Source: an uncultured Lachnospiraceae bacterium | Lineage (GTDB): Bacteria; Bacillota; Clostridia; Lachnospirales; Lachnospiraceae | Direction: 5' to 3' | NCBI GenBank assembly: GCA_910586205.1 | Contig: CAJUGD010000012.1 | Coordinates: 1-64,000, forward strand | DNA length: 64,000 bases | Made by a program: the position numbers and the translations under genes | The notes under the pieces: model-generated | Told to the model about the DNA's origin: nothing | Databases searched by the model: none | What the model saw: the letters and a program-made list of their open reading frames with translations, nothing else | Shown: in pieces, positions 34,108-43,594 of the stretch | Layout: each line of letters opens with the position of its first letter | Position numbering within the stretch: position 1 is the stretch's first letter

Positions 34108-34721
34108 ATCCCAATACATTCCCAACCAAGGGTAATCTGATTCTTGCCAAAAACTCACTGGCTCTTGCCAGCCAAGGCTATGAACTGATGGATAAAAAGA
34201 GGAATATTCTGCTGCGGGAGCTAATGGGCCTGATTGACCAAGCCAAGGACATCCAGTCTAATATTGATTCTGCATTCACTGCAGCCTATGAAGCGCTGCA
34301 GCACGCCAATATTGAACTTGGTATTCATTTTGTGGAAGAAATGGCTGCATCCGTGCCGGTAGAAAATTCCATTACAATTAAGACCCGCAGCATCATGGGC
34401 ACAGAGATTCCTCTGGTACGCCATGAGGCGTCGCCCATGAAGCTTTCCTACGCCTACTACAGCACTGGAGAAGCCTTAGATGAAGCAAGACTTCACTTTG
34501 AAAGAGTAAAGAATCTTACCATACAGCTTTCCATGGTGGAAAATTCCGCTTACCGTCTTGCAAGCAGCATCCGCAAGACCCAAAAGCGGGCTAATGCTCT
34601 GAAGAATATCACCATTCCTGCCTATGAAGCCCTGGTAGCCAACATTACCAATGCATTGGAGGAAAAGGATCGGGAGGAGTTTACGCGGCTGAAGGTAATC
34701 AAGAGAGAGAAGAACCGCTGA
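34104..34721 (+). CDS. ntpD: V-type ATPase central shaft subunit D
   Basis: The 205-aa coiled-coil shaft protein starts within the ntpB stop (ATGA). The family start NTFPTKGNLILAKNSLALASQG and the late VNALK/ANALKNITIPAYE-type block are clear. It ends the operon and overlaps the convergent PAP2 gene by 23 bp, so no separate terminator is present between them. Confidence 0.93.
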   Translation: MNPNTFPTKGNLILAKNSLALASQGYELMDKKRNILLRELMGLIDQAKDIQSNIDSAFTAAYEALQHANIELGIHFVEEMAASVPVENSITIKTRSIMGTEIPLVRHEASPMKLSYAYYSTGEALDEARLHFERVKNLTIQLSMVENSAYRLASSIRKTQKRANALKNITIPAYEALVANITNALEEKDREEFTRLKVIKREKNR

Positions 34722-35250
34722 CCTTACGGCAAGACCAGGCATATATCTTTAATGCCGTCCATGCGGCAAACAGCCCGATCATAATCCCTCCCAGCACATC
34801 ACTGGGATAATGAACCCCCACATAAAGCCGGGAAAAGGCCAGCAATCCGGCAAGTATTAAAAATCCCGTTCCATACCGCCGGGGCAGCAGCCTATAGCAG
34901 ACGGCGGCTCCGGCAAAGGCTGCACAGGAATGGCCAGAAGGAAAGGAATAATCCTTCTGTCTGTGAACCAACAGAACCAGTTCTTCTATTACCTCATAGG
35001 GTCTGGTACGGGCAAATAATGGCTTAAATATCACATTCGTAATCAATGCCCCTATTACCAGAGCCAGGAGTATGGCAGCTCCTGGCTTCCTGGTTTTCTG
35101 AAAGCAAAGAAATAATAATCCCAAAACAATCCAAAACCATCCATAATCTCCCAAAAAGGTAATGCCCTTCCAAAAAGGAGTCATCCAATCCTGCCGGAGA
35201 GACTGAATCCACAATAAAATACAGCTGTCAATCTGCCATAAAAACTCCAT
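34699..35250 (-). CDS. PAP2-family membrane phosphatase
   Basis: The 183-aa integral membrane protein has all three PAP2 motifs: KPLFARTRP (about 76-84), PSGH (about 104-107) and SRLYVGVHYPSD (about 140-151). Such enzymes remove phosphate from lipids such as undecaprenyl pyrophosphate or phosphatidate on the outer membrane face. About five helices are evident. The exact lipid substrate is unknown. Confidence 0.88.
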   Translation of the reverse strand: MEFLWQIDSCILLWIQSLRQDWMTPFWKGITFLGDYGWFWIVLGLLFLCFQKTRKPGAAILLALVIGALITNVIFKPLFARTRPYEVIEELVLLVHRQKDYSFPSGHSCAAFAGAAVCYRLLPRRYGTGFLILAGLLAFSRLYVGVHYPSDVLGGIMIGLFAAWTALKIYAWSCRKVSGSSLS

Positions 35251-35298
35251 TTTTTATCTTTTTCCTTCCTTATTTGAATACCTGTCAGCCAGTTAGCC

Positions 35299-35943
35299 CT
35301 ATCCCATGGCAGTGGGCAAATTCCACTTATATTTCCTTGCAAGAATCCGGATCACTACTACTAAAAGGGCACTGACTACCATGGAAAGATCGTTTCCTAT
35401 CTTCCCCATAAGTCCCACATAGCATACGGCTCCTGCTATTGACGCACAGGCATAGACATGCTTTTTTAGGACAGCGGGCGTCTGGCCTGCCATGATATCC
35501 CGCAGGATTCCTCCTCCTACACCTGTAAGTGTGCCTAAAAAAATCATCAGAAAACGGTACTCTCCTAAGCCGGCTTCAATGGCTGTATCAATTCCAACTA
35601 CCGTAAAGGCTCCCAGCCCGATAGCATCAAGAAAATTCATCACCCGTTCATAAAACTCTGACTCCAGCATATCCATGGTGATCTGGTGGAATCTTATGAT
35701 AACGAATAATATAAGAACGGAAAAAAAGGCTACAGATACATATATTGGCTTTACAAATAAGGTCGGAGGATGGATGCCGATGATCAGATCTCGAAGCATA
35801 CCTCCTCCTACTGCTGTAGTTACTCCTAATACTATAATACCCAATAAATCTAAATGTTTTCGGATGGCTACCATGCCTCCTGAACAGGCAAAAGCGGCTG
35901 TTCCGATAATTTCAATCGCAAAAAATACGGTTATATGGTTCAA
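35299..35943 (-). CDS. TRIC-type (UPF0126) cation channel family membrane protein
   Basis: The 214-aa protein has seven hydrophobic helices and the duplicated signature of the family: GVTTAVGGGMLRDLI (about 40-54) and LTGVGGGILRDIMAG (about 138-152). The first half is homologous to the second. Bacterial members are trimeric cation channels or glycine-associated transporters. It stands alone. Confidence 0.85.
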   Translation of the reverse strand: MNHITVFFAIEIIGTAAFACSGGMVAIRKHLDLLGIIVLGVTTAVGGGMLRDLIIGIHPPTLFVKPIYVSVAFFSVLILFVIIRFHQITMDMLESEFYERVMNFLDAIGLGAFTVVGIDTAIEAGLGEYRFLMIFLGTLTGVGGGILRDIMAGQTPAVLKKHVYACASIAGAVCYVGLMGKIGNDLSMVVSALLVVVIRILARKYKWNLPTAMG

Positions 35944-36123
35944 ATGCTTTGCTCCTCGTTTGTATTCAATAATAATCTTTTGGTTTTACATTCGTGTATT
36001 TTTTAATTATACCACACATCCTTCTAAATTCCAATCTGCAAAACATATTGGAAAATTTCTTTATCTATAGTAAAATAGAAAAATCCCTGAAAAACTAAGC
36101 AAGAAAGAAAGGAATGATATAAC

Positions 36124-36816
36124 ATGAAACCTGTCCATATTTTTCTTGGAATCTTATGCGCCTTTGCACTGATGATCACACTGCTTATTACTTCTGTGGA
36201 AGCAGTCACCTACTGGACTCCTGGATACTATGAAAAAGAATATACCAAATATCATGTCCTGGAAAACGTTCATATGGAAATGGAGGATTTACTGGACGTA
36301 ACGAAAGAGATGATGGCGTATCTGCGCGGCAAACGTCAGGATCTTCATGTGCCCACAACTGTAAATGGACAACCAAGAGAGTTCTTCAACCAGCGGGAAA
36401 TCGCTCACATGGAAGATGTCCGCGGACTTTTTTTAGCTGCCATCACCATCCGGCGTGCCTGCCTGATTTTCCTCCTTGCTTTTATTGCGCTTCTCCTTTT
36501 AACCAAAGCTAATATCCTTTATGTACTGCCTCGGACCATTTGTGCCGGAACCATCCTGTTTTTTACCTTGCTGTCCACATTAGCGATTATCATATCCACA
36601 GATTTTACAAAATATTTTATTGTTTTCCACAAAATATTCTTCAACAATGACCTATGGATGCTGGATCCATCCACAGACCTGCTGATCAACATTGTTCCTG
36701 AGCCTTTTTTCATGGACACTGCTGCCAGAATCGCAATCACCTACGGAATCAGTGTGGCTGCAGTATTCCTGCTCTGTCTGGCTTTCATTTATCGTTTTCC
36801 TAAAACCTTATCCTAG
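36124..36816 (+). CDS. DUF1461 (TIGR01906) integral membrane protein
   Basis: The 230-aa protein has four membrane helices (about 5-25, 100-122, 135-157 and 200-222). The family region between helix 1 and 2 is visible as MAYLRGKRQDLHVP and FNQREIAHMEDVRGLF. Function unknown; no gene is operonic with it. An AGAAAGGAA site precedes the start. Confidence 0.8.
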   Translation: MKPVHIFLGILCAFALMITLLITSVEAVTYWTPGYYEKEYTKYHVLENVHMEMEDLLDVTKEMMAYLRGKRQDLHVPTTVNGQPREFFNQREIAHMEDVRGLFLAAITIRRACLIFLLAFIALLLLTKANILYVLPRTICAGTILFFTLLSTLAIIISTDFTKYFIVFHKIFFNNDLWMLDPSTDLLINIVPEPFFMDTAARIAITYGISVAAVFLLCLAFIYRFPKTLS

Positions 36817-36837
36817 AAATTTGTGAACGCAACTGCA

Positions 36838-36885
36838 TATGCCCATTTAAAATCGCCTGCAGCGATAGGGCATATGCTTTGGCCA
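36838..36885 (+). terminator. hairpin after the DUF1461 gene
   Basis: GCATATGCCC pairs perfectly with GGGCATATGC across a 20-odd-base loop, followed by only a short T-run (TTTGG). Probable terminator, weak tail. Confidence 0.4.
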
Positions 36886-37007
36886 AAACACTATAAATTG
36901 TAACAAACTTGTAACATTTCCCCTTTACTTCCCCACCATTATGGATTATACTAATAGAATATTTCCAACAACGTTTAAACAAAAACATTTTATGGAGACC
37001 ATACTCA

Positions 37008-38597
37008 ATGACTTCATTAACCAGGAAAAGAATCCTTTCTTTCCTTTTAAGCCTGCTCCTTTTCATTGGCATTTTTCCTCAAACTGCCGCCGCTGCACCT
37101 CCTTGGCCAGACGGACCTTCCATTTCAGCAGAAGGAGGCATCCTGTTTGATGCCAATTCCGGAGCAGTCCTGTACGGAAAGAATATACATGAACAATATT
37201 TCCCTGCCAGTATTACCAAAATTCTGACAGCCCTGATCATTATTGAAAACTGTCAAATGGATGAAGTGGTAACCTTTTCTCACAACGCCGTATACAATGT
37301 GGAAGCCGGCAGCAGCAATGCCAACTTAGAAGAAGGCGACCGTTTGACTGTACGGGACTGTCTTTACGCCATGATACTGAAATCTGCCAATGAAGCTGCT
37401 AATGCCCTTGCTGAGCATGCCGCCAGTACCACGGCAGCATTTTCTTCCATGATGAATGCCAAGGCAGCATCATTAGGCTGTACGGATTCCCACTTTAACA
37501 ATCCCAGCGGCCTAAATGATCCGGAGCACTATACTTCAGCCCACGACATGGCGCTTATAGCCCAGGCTGCATTCCAAAACGAAACCTTTGCACAGATTGC
37601 CGCCACCCTTTACTATGATCTTCCTCCCACAAAAAGAAATCCCGAAGGGCTGCGGATCTATCCAGGACACCAGATGATCAAAAAAAACAGCCCCAATTAC
37701 TATCCCGGAGCTATCGGCGGCAAGACAGGATATACATCTCTTGCAGGCAACACCTTAGTCACCTGTGCCCGCCGCGATGACATGATGCTGATCACAGTGG
37801 TGTTAAATGGCCACCGAACCCACTATACAGATACCCGCACCATGATGAATTTTGGTTTTCGGAATTTTCGCTCTGTAGATATTTCTGATATGGATGACAC
37901 CTATACGTCCATTGAAAATGACCTGACCATTGCAGGGCTTCCCACCACCAACTTATCTGTCATCAGCGTTCAGAAAGACCGTCGGCTGTCCCTTCCGATC
38001 AACGGCGAGTTTTCTGATACTACCTCCTCGATTTCCTATGAGCTTCCCCCGGAAGCGCCCGAGTATGCGGCTGCCCGAATCACATATGATTATGACGGCA
38101 GAACCATAGGATCCACTTACCTGATGGTAAACAAAAATCCAACCGAAGATCCTGCAGACGTTCTTATGACAGAACCGCCAGAGAGCTCCGAAGCTCTCCA
38201 AACAGAACAGGCTGAAAATGCTCCGGAACCCTATCAGCAGAAAGAGCAGATTCTTGCTTTGGATCCTTCCTCTGAGCCAGAGACCTTGGAACCTGTCTTA
38301 GACAAAAGCCCTTTCCAGCCTATCCATATTCCGATTTTTATATGGATTCCCGTTCTTATCCTTAGCCTTGCTGCCGCCGGATATGGGATTTTGCTTCTAT
38401 TAAAAATCCGCCGCCAGCAAGAATCTGCTGAACGGAGACTTCGCTACCAACGCCGTCAGCAGCGTCTTCAGGATATCGGTATGTCAGGTGATGAGTTTAA
38501 ACTTTTACTGGAGCAAAAACGCAAAAAAAGTCTTCTGAGCGCCCCCAAACGGAGAGCATTCAAAAGACAGAGACATCAAAAAATCGGAAGGAGATAG
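37008..38597 (+). CDS. D-alanyl-D-alanine carboxypeptidase (DacF-like, S11 family)
   Basis: The 529-aa exported enzyme trims peptidoglycan stem peptides. It has a signal peptide (1 to about 30, TAAAAPP). The catalytic motifs are S68-I-T-K71, S126-A-N128 and K239-T-G241. A C-terminal PBP5-associated domain (about 275-375) is followed by an acidic linker, a transmembrane helix (about 443-463) and a very basic cytosolic tail (RRQQESAERRLRYQRRQQR). That extra helix and tail exceed the usual length of about 400 and are unusual for the family, which normally ends in an amphipathic anchor. Confidence 0.92.
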   Translation: MTSLTRKRILSFLLSLLLFIGIFPQTAAAAPPWPDGPSISAEGGILFDANSGAVLYGKNIHEQYFPASITKILTALIIIENCQMDEVVTFSHNAVYNVEAGSSNANLEEGDRLTVRDCLYAMILKSANEAANALAEHAASTTAAFSSMMNAKAASLGCTDSHFNNPSGLNDPEHYTSAHDMALIAQAAFQNETFAQIAATLYYDLPPTKRNPEGLRIYPGHQMIKKNSPNYYPGAIGGKTGYTSLAGNTLVTCARRDDMMLITVVLNGHRTHYTDTRTMMNFGFRNFRSVDISDMDDTYTSIENDLTIAGLPTTNLSVISVQKDRRLSLPINGEFSDTTSSISYELPPEAPEYAAARITYDYDGRTIGSTYLMVNKNPTEDPADVLMTEPPESSEALQTEQAENAPEPYQQKEQILALDPSSEPETLEPVLDKSPFQPIHIPIFIWIPVLILSLAAAGYGILLLLKIRRQQESAERRLRYQRRQQRLQDIGMSGDEFKLLLEQKRKKSLLSAPKRRAFKRQRHQKIGRR

Positions 38598-38606
38598 AAC
38601 CCTGTT

Positions 38607-39605
38607 CTATTCTCCTTCCTCCATTTTTTTCTGGCGTTTTTTCTTTTCCCGGCTGCGCTCTGCCCGCTTCTTCCGCACATCATCCTTACGGCAGATAATC
38701 TGTTTTGCCCCCTCCTCATCAGTCAGTTTCAATGTTTTCACCACATATACCTGGTTTTCATCTACTTTCTTCATTCGGACCTTTCCCTTAAGATAACCAT
38801 GTTCCGGGCAAATAGCCAGTCCATAATAAATCTTTTGATTCGGAGTAAACCACCGGACCTTTTTCCGCAGCATTCTTCCGCATTTATAACACTTCATCTC
38901 TGCCACAGACCGTTCTTTCATAGCTGCTTCCTTAGATTCAAAAATCAATGATACATATTTAGAATAATCCGGAAATACCATTCTGACTTCCTCATCCCTG
39001 CGGCTGGGAAGCCGGAAATAATCAATGGAACAATACTGCAAAAGCCGCTCTGCCCCAATCTCCCCAGCCATCTGTACCATCAGCTTTCCTGTGTAGTATG
39101 CATCATCCAATGCCCGATGGAATGTCCTTTCCTCCATCAGTCCTAACTCATCCACCGCCAAATCCAGTGATGGTTTGATCCCGTTTTTATAAAATTTGGC
39201 ATACAGCTTCTGCACGTCATAATAAAACAGAGGCTTAGGAAAAGAGTTTTCCACCCCAAAATACTTCATATTCCGCTGGAGTTCTGTCAAGTCCATGGAG
39301 CCCCAGGTACAATACACACAATCTTCACCGCACCATTCTATAAAATCTCTGGCGGCACTGGCAAAATCCTCGCCGTGATGCCGCAGTTCCCACATATCCA
39401 TATGAGTTACCTCCGAGATCACATAGTGCATCTGGGTATAAACCTGCGGCTTAATTAACCGGTGAAATTCACCGGACATTGAAAAATTCTCGTTTAACTT
39501 TACTGCCCCGATCTCAATGATCTCAAAAGGAAAATCCTCCACAGAATCTGCCTTTCCATGGGCACTCTGATTCCATTCTAAATCAAAAACAATGTAATTC
39601 CTCAT
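38607..39605 (-). CDS. DEDD-family 3'-5' exonuclease with C-terminal cysteine domain
   Basis: The 332-aa protein has exonuclease motifs VFDLEWNQ (DxE, 6-13), an internal aspartate around WGSMDL and HRALDDAYYTG (about 163-173). This fits RNase T/DnaQ-like nucleases acting on DNA or RNA ends. The C-terminal 110 residues hold CYKCGRML...ICPEHGYL (possible zinc ligands) and a basic tail. It is convergent with dacF; the stops are 10 bp apart. Confidence 0.82.
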   Translation of the reverse strand: MRNYIVFDLEWNQSAHGKADSVEDFPFEIIEIGAVKLNENFSMSGEFHRLIKPQVYTQMHYVISEVTHMDMWELRHHGEDFASAARDFIEWCGEDCVYCTWGSMDLTELQRNMKYFGVENSFPKPLFYYDVQKLYAKFYKNGIKPSLDLAVDELGLMEERTFHRALDDAYYTGKLMVQMAGEIGAERLLQYCSIDYFRLPSRRDEEVRMVFPDYSKYVSLIFESKEAAMKERSVAEMKCYKCGRMLRKKVRWFTPNQKIYYGLAICPEHGYLKGKVRMKKVDENQVYVVKTLKLTDEEGAKQIICRKDDVRKKRAERSREKKKRQKKMEEGE

Positions 39606-39685
39606 AATAATAAAATTATAGCATAAAGGTTAAAATTTGCATAGGCTAAATCCACCTAGAAAAATGGTCTATGCGCTCCACTTTT

Positions 39686-40849
39686 TTACAAAAAATATGT
39701 TTCCAGCATTTCCTTTGTCCCGGTAACCGTTCCCTGCACCATCTGTGGTTTACCGCCTCCCTTACCAGGAAATTCCCCGTGAAATACCTTTAAAAATTCC
39801 CGCAAATCCACATTCTGGCTTCCCAAAATATACTGGTAACTCTGTCTGTCATTTCCCAGAAAAATACCGCAGATCCCCTCACACAAACGCATTCCTGCAT
39901 CTACAAAATGTCTGGCAGTATTTTTATCCATCTCATCTTCAAATAAAAGAATATGTTTCCCAAAGATTCTTTCTCCGTCTGTCAGCTCCTTTAATCTCAT
40001 CTCCAGATAGCGGCTTTGAATCCGAAACAATTTGTCTTTCCCCTGCTGATTTTCTTTCTGAAGCCGCTTTACTGCTTCTGCTGTCTCATAGGGCTTTGCT
40101 GATAACAAACGGGAAATCTCCAACACATTATCTTCTTTCATCCGATAATCTGCTAATGCCCGAAAACCACACACCATAGTCACCCTTGTTCCGCCCTTAT
40201 ATTTAACTGCATCCACCAAACGAATAATCCCAATCTCCCCCGTATATTTTACATGAGGTGCACAGCAGGCACACACATCATATCCCGGCACTGTCACAAT
40301 CCTTACCTGGCCTGCCAGCTCCTTTTTGCTTCGGTAATCCATCCTTTCAAGCTCCTCCCTTGAAGGATATTCTACTTTGATTGCAATATTAGCTGTCACA
40401 GCCTCATTTGCCTCCTGCTCAATCTTCATAAGCTGTTCTTTTGTAAATACCCCGTTAAAATCCATAGTTACCAGCTCTTTTCCAAGATGGAATCCTACGT
40501 TATCATATCCAAAATACCGGTGAACCAATCCGGATACAATGTGTTCTCCTGTATGCTGCTGCATTTTTGAAAATCTTTCCGGGAAATCAATCCAGCCCTG
40601 TATTTTCTGCCCTGCAGCCAGACTTTCTTTCATATAATGGATTACCTCATTGTCCTTTTCCTGCACATCCTCTACTAAGATCCCGTGGATTCTGCCTGAA
40701 TCTGCATATTGTCCCCCGCCTTCCGGGAAAAAGCCTGTCCGATCCAAAATAATTCCATAACAGCCCTTTTTCTCATCCCACCAACAGTCTTTTACCTGTG
40801 CTGTAAATTCTTTCAAATGACTGTCTTCATAATATAGCTTTTGTGTCAT
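39686..40849 (-). CDS. alanyl-tRNA editing protein (AlaX-like)
   Basis: The 387-aa protein hydrolyses mis-charged Ser- or Gly-tRNA(Ala) in trans. The zinc site appears as HTGEHIVSG (HxxxH, about 97-105) and CCAPHVKYTGEIG (about 196-208, CxxxH). The N-terminal beta-barrel has GGGQYADSG (about 44-52). A long C-terminal coiled region and a DHHA1-like end (about 250-387, FPGKGGGKPQMVQG) make it an AlaX-L type. Stand-alone gene. Confidence 0.88.
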   Translation of the reverse strand: MTQKLYYEDSHLKEFTAQVKDCWWDEKKGCYGIILDRTGFFPEGGGQYADSGRIHGILVEDVQEKDNEVIHYMKESLAAGQKIQGWIDFPERFSKMQQHTGEHIVSGLVHRYFGYDNVGFHLGKELVTMDFNGVFTKEQLMKIEQEANEAVTANIAIKVEYPSREELERMDYRSKKELAGQVRIVTVPGYDVCACCAPHVKYTGEIGIIRLVDAVKYKGGTRVTMVCGFRALADYRMKEDNVLEISRLLSAKPYETAEAVKRLQKENQQGKDKLFRIQSRYLEMRLKELTDGERIFGKHILLFEDEMDKNTARHFVDAGMRLCEGICGIFLGNDRQSYQYILGSQNVDLREFLKVFHGEFPGKGGGKPQMVQGTVTGTKEMLETYFL

Positions 40850-40980
40850 ACATTTCTCCTCACTGTATTATCATAATATGATTTCCCACGAAACACGCGC
40901 AAGTGTTCTTATTATATCTCAAACATTTCTACATCGCAAGCAGCAAACAAATATTTGCCGTAAGGACTTGATATCCAATA

Positions 40981-41033
40981 AAAATAGCAGCCAACATGCC
41001 AGCCTTATATCTTTTGGCCCGCCTATTGGCTGC
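40981..41033 (-). terminator. terminator of glgB
   Basis: GCAGCCAA (40987-40994) pairs with TTGGCTGC (41026-41033). On the minus strand the stem is followed by TATTTTTATT. Confidence 0.65.
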
Positions 41034-41061
41034 TTTCGTTTAATATTTTCAGCGAATATGT

Positions 41062-43437
41062 TTATTTGCTGATGTTCCCTTTTTTAGAAGATGGCTTTTT
41101 ACTGGTTTTATTTATTTTTTTCGCCTTTTCCGTTTTCTTGGCTCCGCCATCTTCTTTTACTTTTGCCTTTTTGTCAGCCTCAACCTTTTTCACAGGAGCA
41201 GGCATTGGTGTGCAGGAGAATACAAGAGTACACATAGGCGGAAGATCTATCACCAGAGAATTTTCTCTATCATCCCATTCTTCCTGTTTACATGTTTTTG
41301 CCCGTGGATTGCCTTTTCCGCTTCCACCGAAAACTTCCGCATCGCTGTTTAAAATCTCTTTAAACTTTCCGTAGAAAGGAACCCCTACCTGGAAATTCTC
41401 ATGTTCCACCGGGGCAAAGTTACAGATAAAGAGCAAGGTTTCCTCCGGTTTAGCGGTCTTCCGCAAAAACGAAACAATATTATCCTCACTCCGGGAACAG
41501 TTAATCCACTCAAATCCATCCGGCTCAAAATCCTTCTCATACAATGCCGGTTGTGTGCGGTACAACTGATTCAGCGCCTTAACATATTCCTGTGTATTCT
41601 TGTGTACCGGATACTCCAGGATTCCCCATGGCAGCTCCTCATTTTCATTCCACTCCGAAACCTGCGCAAACTCCTGGCCCATAAACAAAAGCTTCTTTCC
41701 TGGATGCCCATACATAAATCCATAGGCAGCCCTCAGATTATTTGCCTTTGTCTCATAAGCTTCTCCCGGCATCTTACACAGCATGGAATATTTACCATGA
41801 ACCACCTCATCATGGGAGAAAACCAAGACAAAATCTTCACTATATGCATACAGCATACTGAAGGTCAGCTCCCCATAATGGTGATTCCGGAAGTAAGGGT
41901 CATACTTCATATAACCGATAAAGTCATTCATCCACCCCATATTCCACTTATAATCAAATCCCAGGCCATTATCCTTTACGTCCCCGGTGATTTGCGGCCA
42001 TGCTGTAGATTCCTCCGCAATCAGAACCGCACCGTTCTTTCGCCCCTTAAACACAGAATTTAAATGCTTTAAAAATTCTACTGCTTCCAGATTCTCATGG
42101 CCGCCATATATGTTAGCTACCCATTCTCCATCATTCTTTCCATAATCCAAATATAGCATTGAAGCCACTGCGTCCATCCGGATCCCGTCTGCATGATACT
42201 GCTCTGCCCAGAACAGAGCATTGGCAATAAGGAAGTTCTTTACCTGAGGCCGTCCGTAATTATAAATCAATGTACCCCAATGAGGATGAGAACCTTGTCT
42301 GGGATCCTGATGCTCATACACGCAGCTTCCGTCAAAACAGGCCATGCCATAGGCATCTCTCGGGAAATGGGCAGGCACCCAGTCTAAAATCACTCCAATT
42401 CCCTTCTCATGAAGATAATTCATAAAATACATGAAATCATCCGGCGTTCCATATCGGCTGGTAGGCGCATAATATCCTGTCACCTGATATCCCCAAGAAG
42501 CGTCCAGGGGATGCTCCATCACTGGCATCAGCTCCACATGAGTATATCCCATCTCCTTTACATACTCAGCCAGACGCGGGGCAATCTCGCGGTAATTATA
42601 GAACTCAGAGCCAATTATCTCCTTGCCGTCTTCATCCACGGCAATCGGCTTGCGGATCCAAGAACCTAAATGAAGCTCATAGATTGCCATAGGCTTTTTC
42701 TTGGAATCATCCTTTTTCCGCTCATTCATCCACTGATCATCTGTCCACTTAAAGTTCTCAATGTCCCATACAACGGATGCTGTATTTGGCCGAAGTTCTG
42801 CGTAATTCCCATAAGGGTCTGCCTTTAGCATAGGCTCCCCTTTCCGGTTCTTGACTTCATACTTATAGATTGTTCCTGCCTCTAAACCTGGTATAAAAAG
42901 TTCAAACACACCAGAATCTCCCTGCAGCATCATCTGATGGCGTCTTCCGTCCCACATATTAAACTCGCCCACTACACTTACCCGCATAGCACATGGAGCC
43001 CATACGGAAAATAACACACCCTTTACCCCTTTAATCTCCATGGGGTGGGCACCCATCTTTTTGTAGACATCATAATAAATACCTGTTTCAAACTTCTTCA
43101 GCTCTGACTCACTGTACTGAGTCCCAAAGGCATAAGGATCATAAATCTCCTTTAAGCTCCCATCACCGAATGTCACCAGCAGGGTATAATCTGCCAGTGT
43201 TTTGCGAGGCACCAGCACCGCAAAAAATCCCGCTTCATCCTGCATCTCCATAGGATACTCTTTGCCGGTTCCAGCAAGCTTTACTGTCATCTCTGTGGCT
43301 GTGGGGATAAATGCCTGAATCAACAATCCCGCCTCTGTCACATGCGGCCCCAGCAGATCCTGTGGCCTGGCTGCCTCCGAATACACCAGCTCCTCAATCG
43401 CTGCCCAATCCATTAAATCATATAATACTTTGTCCAT
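41062..43437 (-). CDS. glgB: 1,4-alpha-glucan branching enzyme
   Basis: The 791-aa GH13 enzyme introduces alpha-1,6 branches into glycogen. An N-terminal extra domain and CBM48 (about 30-220) precede the catalytic barrel with D422 (GIRMDAV), E475 (LIAEEST) and the SHDEVVHG motif. A Lys/Ala-rich tail of about 45 residues (from VEADKKAKVKEDGG to KKGNISK) is not part of the usual fold. No other glg genes are adjacent, so it may be regulated apart from synthase and phosphorylase. Confidence 0.95.
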   Translation of the reverse strand: MDKVLYDLMDWAAIEELVYSEAARPQDLLGPHVTEAGLLIQAFIPTATEMTVKLAGTGKEYPMEMQDEAGFFAVLVPRKTLADYTLLVTFGDGSLKEIYDPYAFGTQYSESELKKFETGIYYDVYKKMGAHPMEIKGVKGVLFSVWAPCAMRVSVVGEFNMWDGRRHQMMLQGDSGVFELFIPGLEAGTIYKYEVKNRKGEPMLKADPYGNYAELRPNTASVVWDIENFKWTDDQWMNERKKDDSKKKPMAIYELHLGSWIRKPIAVDEDGKEIIGSEFYNYREIAPRLAEYVKEMGYTHVELMPVMEHPLDASWGYQVTGYYAPTSRYGTPDDFMYFMNYLHEKGIGVILDWVPAHFPRDAYGMACFDGSCVYEHQDPRQGSHPHWGTLIYNYGRPQVKNFLIANALFWAEQYHADGIRMDAVASMLYLDYGKNDGEWVANIYGGHENLEAVEFLKHLNSVFKGRKNGAVLIAEESTAWPQITGDVKDNGLGFDYKWNMGWMNDFIGYMKYDPYFRNHHYGELTFSMLYAYSEDFVLVFSHDEVVHGKYSMLCKMPGEAYETKANNLRAAYGFMYGHPGKKLLFMGQEFAQVSEWNENEELPWGILEYPVHKNTQEYVKALNQLYRTQPALYEKDFEPDGFEWINCSRSEDNIVSFLRKTAKPEETLLFICNFAPVEHENFQVGVPFYGKFKEILNSDAEVFGGSGKGNPRAKTCKQEEWDDRENSLVIDLPPMCTLVFSCTPMPAPVKKVEADKKAKVKEDGGAKKTEKAKKINKTSKKPSSKKGNISK

Positions 43438-43594
43438 AAGGAACCCCCTTTACTGCCGAATGGTAATACTACCAAACGCCGCACTCTTATATTTCTTGGT
43501 TTTTATTATAACGGATTTTTAACAACATGGCAACGATTATTCCGCTGCTTTCCCCCATTTATACCAATATTTTGAAAACTGTGGAACTCCTATT

